From Holophagae bacterium (GTDB lineage Bacteria; Acidobacteriota; Thermoanaerobaculia; Thermoanaerobaculales; Sulfomarinibacteraceae), in assembly GCA_030609785.1 (NCBI GenBank), contig JAUWTC010000117.1:1-7440 (forward strand): a stretch of DNA of 7,440 nucleotides. The letters run 5' to 3'. Shown here one piece after another: positions 6,686 through 7,440 of this stretch; position 1 is the stretch's first letter, and every line of letters begins with the position of its first letter. Below the pieces are notes generated by a model, which saw only the letters and a list, made by a program, of their open reading frames with translations, was not told the DNA's origin and did not search any database. The translations under genes were made by a program, and so were the position numbers.

Positions 6686-7345
6686 TCACGACAACAGAAA
6701 CGTCCGGATCGCCACCGTTCCAAAGCGGCTCGTCAGCAGGGCGAGTCCACCGGCCAATACTGCGGCGGTGGCTACAACCACCAGAATCTCGGCCGTCAGG
6801 ACTGATGTGATTCGGCCCCGTGAGCCGCCGATCTTGACCATGGTTTCAATCTCCCGCTTTCGGATTCTCAGAGAGAGAAGGAAGACCAGAATCGCGGAGG
6901 CTATCGCAGCGGTACCCACCACCAGCATGCCGGCGATAATGAAGCTCTGGACAGTCAGAATGGTTCCCAGTAGCTCATCCATCACCTCGGTGGGACGAAC
7001 TATCTGGCTGGGCGTGTCAGACGCCTCATAGCGACCCATCAGGATCACACCTGACTTGCGGTCGTGGGGCACGGCGATGACAGCGGTGATGGGATAAAAG
7101 CCGACATCGCCGTGGAAGTGGAAGGAGTCGAGGTTTTCGGGGTTGATCTCGTTGTATTGGATGACCGAAGCGTTGGCGACGATGTTGGCGCCCTCGCGTG
7201 TGAACACACCGGCAGCGGCCTCCGGCTTCGACATGTCCTGGTGGCCGTGCACCAGGCCTTCGATGATCCAGGCAGTCTTGAGGTCTACGAAGACCGCCAT
7301 GTCGTCTGGCGTATGGGAGGGTTCGAGCACGCCGACCACGTGCAT
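6686..7345 (-). CDS. FtsX/MacB-like ABC transporter permease, N-terminally truncated (probable pseudogene)
   Basis: These 219 residues are the C-terminal part of an ABC permease of the FtsX/MacB type. Residues 3-125 belong to the extracytoplasmic domain: 'VVGVLEPSHTPDDMAVFVDLKTAW' resembles the TP-N/D-D blocks of such permeases, with His clusters at H33/H35 and H76/H78. A membrane helix at about 129-157 follows, then a basic cytoplasmic loop RIRKREIETMVKIGGSRGRI (160-179) that would contact the ATPase. A second helix lies at about 182-205, then a short tail. The first membrane helix and start of the extracytoplasmic domain, normally about 150-200 residues, are absent. The only Met lies inside conserved domain sequence, has no ribosome site, and the frame meets a stop near 7421-7423. 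Canonical members also carry a fourth helix not seen here, although some relatives may end at this point. The partner ATPase gene is not in the window. The gene is broken unless the missing part comes from a misassembly. Confidence 0.75.
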   Translation of the reverse strand: MHVVGVLEPSHTPDDMAVFVDLKTAWIIEGLVHGHQDMSKPEAAAGVFTREGANIVANASVIQYNEINPENLDSFHFHGDVGFYPITAVIAVPHDRKSGVILMGRYEASDTPSQIVRPTEVMDELLGTILTVQSFIIAGMLVVGTAAIASAILVFLLSLRIRKREIETMVKIGGSRGRITSVLTAEILVVVATAAVLAGGLALLTSRFGTVAIRTFLLS

Positions 7346-7346
7346 C

Positions 7347-7371
7347 CGGAGCCAGGGGCTCCGCCCCCCTG
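7347..7371. repeat. GC-rich palindrome at the permease break point
   Basis: CGGAGCC (7347-7353) pairs with GGCTCCG (7357-7363) around an AGG loop. An alternative pairing is CAGGGG (7353-7358) with CCCCTG (7366-7371). The core GGGGCTCC-GCCCC is shared with the hairpin at 5012-5029. It sits exactly where the permease homology stops, so it marks the junction rather than a normal intergenic end. Confidence 0.5.
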
Positions 7372-7440
7372 CCCTACCTCTACTTCGAGTACCGGCGCAC
7401 GTTCCCCGAACACTGGCGATTCAAGGTCGGGTTGGGTTGG
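7366..7440 (+). other. Possible fragment of another coding region, open to the window edge
   Basis: The plus-strand frame at 7369-7440 reads LPYLYFEYRRTFPEHWRF and onward without a stop. Almost all of its third codon positions are G or C, as in the real genes of this window. The competing minus-strand frames are poorer or contain a stop. There is no ATG, GTG or TTG from the preceding stop (7273-7275) until a TTG at 7432, so if real it is headless. I cannot name the protein. With only about 24 codons the case rests on composition. Confidence 0.3.

Overview
The window looks like chromosomal DNA from a GC-rich, Gram-negative-type bacterium. Evidence for this is GC-rich third codon positions in the real genes, a lipoprotein signal peptide, a classically exported Cys-rich protein and a FtsX/MacB-type permease. 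The long zinc-tailed class II ribonucleotide reductase, the epimerase-type threonine dehydrogenase, and a secreted protein ending in a 'DxFESGxTSAW' tail recall Acidobacteriota (Thermoanaerobaculia), Planctomycetota or similar soil/sediment lineages. That placement is an impression from memory, not a computed assignment.

Left half, plus strand: an NAD-dependent epimerase-fold dehydrogenase of the L-threonine 3-dehydrogenase type (36-1052) is followed by a GC-rich palindrome and a 370-base regulatory gap. Then comes a complete adenosylcobalamin-dependent ribonucleotide reductase, nrdJ (1423-4914). The gap carries the best regulatory signal in the window. Two tandem NrdR-box-like sites, 15 bases apart, overlap the -35 and -10 of a near-consensus promoter. 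This predicts nucleotide-sensing repression by NrdR. No cobalamin-riboswitch landmarks were seen.

Middle: a 312-base convergent gap (4915-5226) holds no gene, but has a GC hairpin, a small AT hairpin and a cluster of CTTTGCG-type repeats.

Right half, minus strand, in transcription order: a 5'-truncated FtsX/MacB-like permease (7345-6686); a 313-base gap without a convincing gene; an apparent lipoprotein whose mature part is a TrmO/TsaA-type (tRNA methyltransferase family) domain (6372-5788); and a small secreted Cys-rich protein with its own promoter and a perfect Shine-Dalgarno (5724-5227). At the right edge, a GC palindrome separates the headless permease from a few dozen bases that look coding on the opposite strand. 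This suggests a rearrangement, repeat insertion or assembly join.

The least expected features are the TrmO-family domain behind a lipoprotein signal, the Cys-rich protein with its CCWCVCC cluster and FESG tail, and the broken junction near 7345-7372. I see no CRISPR array, tRNA, rRNA, insertion sequence, intein or phage gene.
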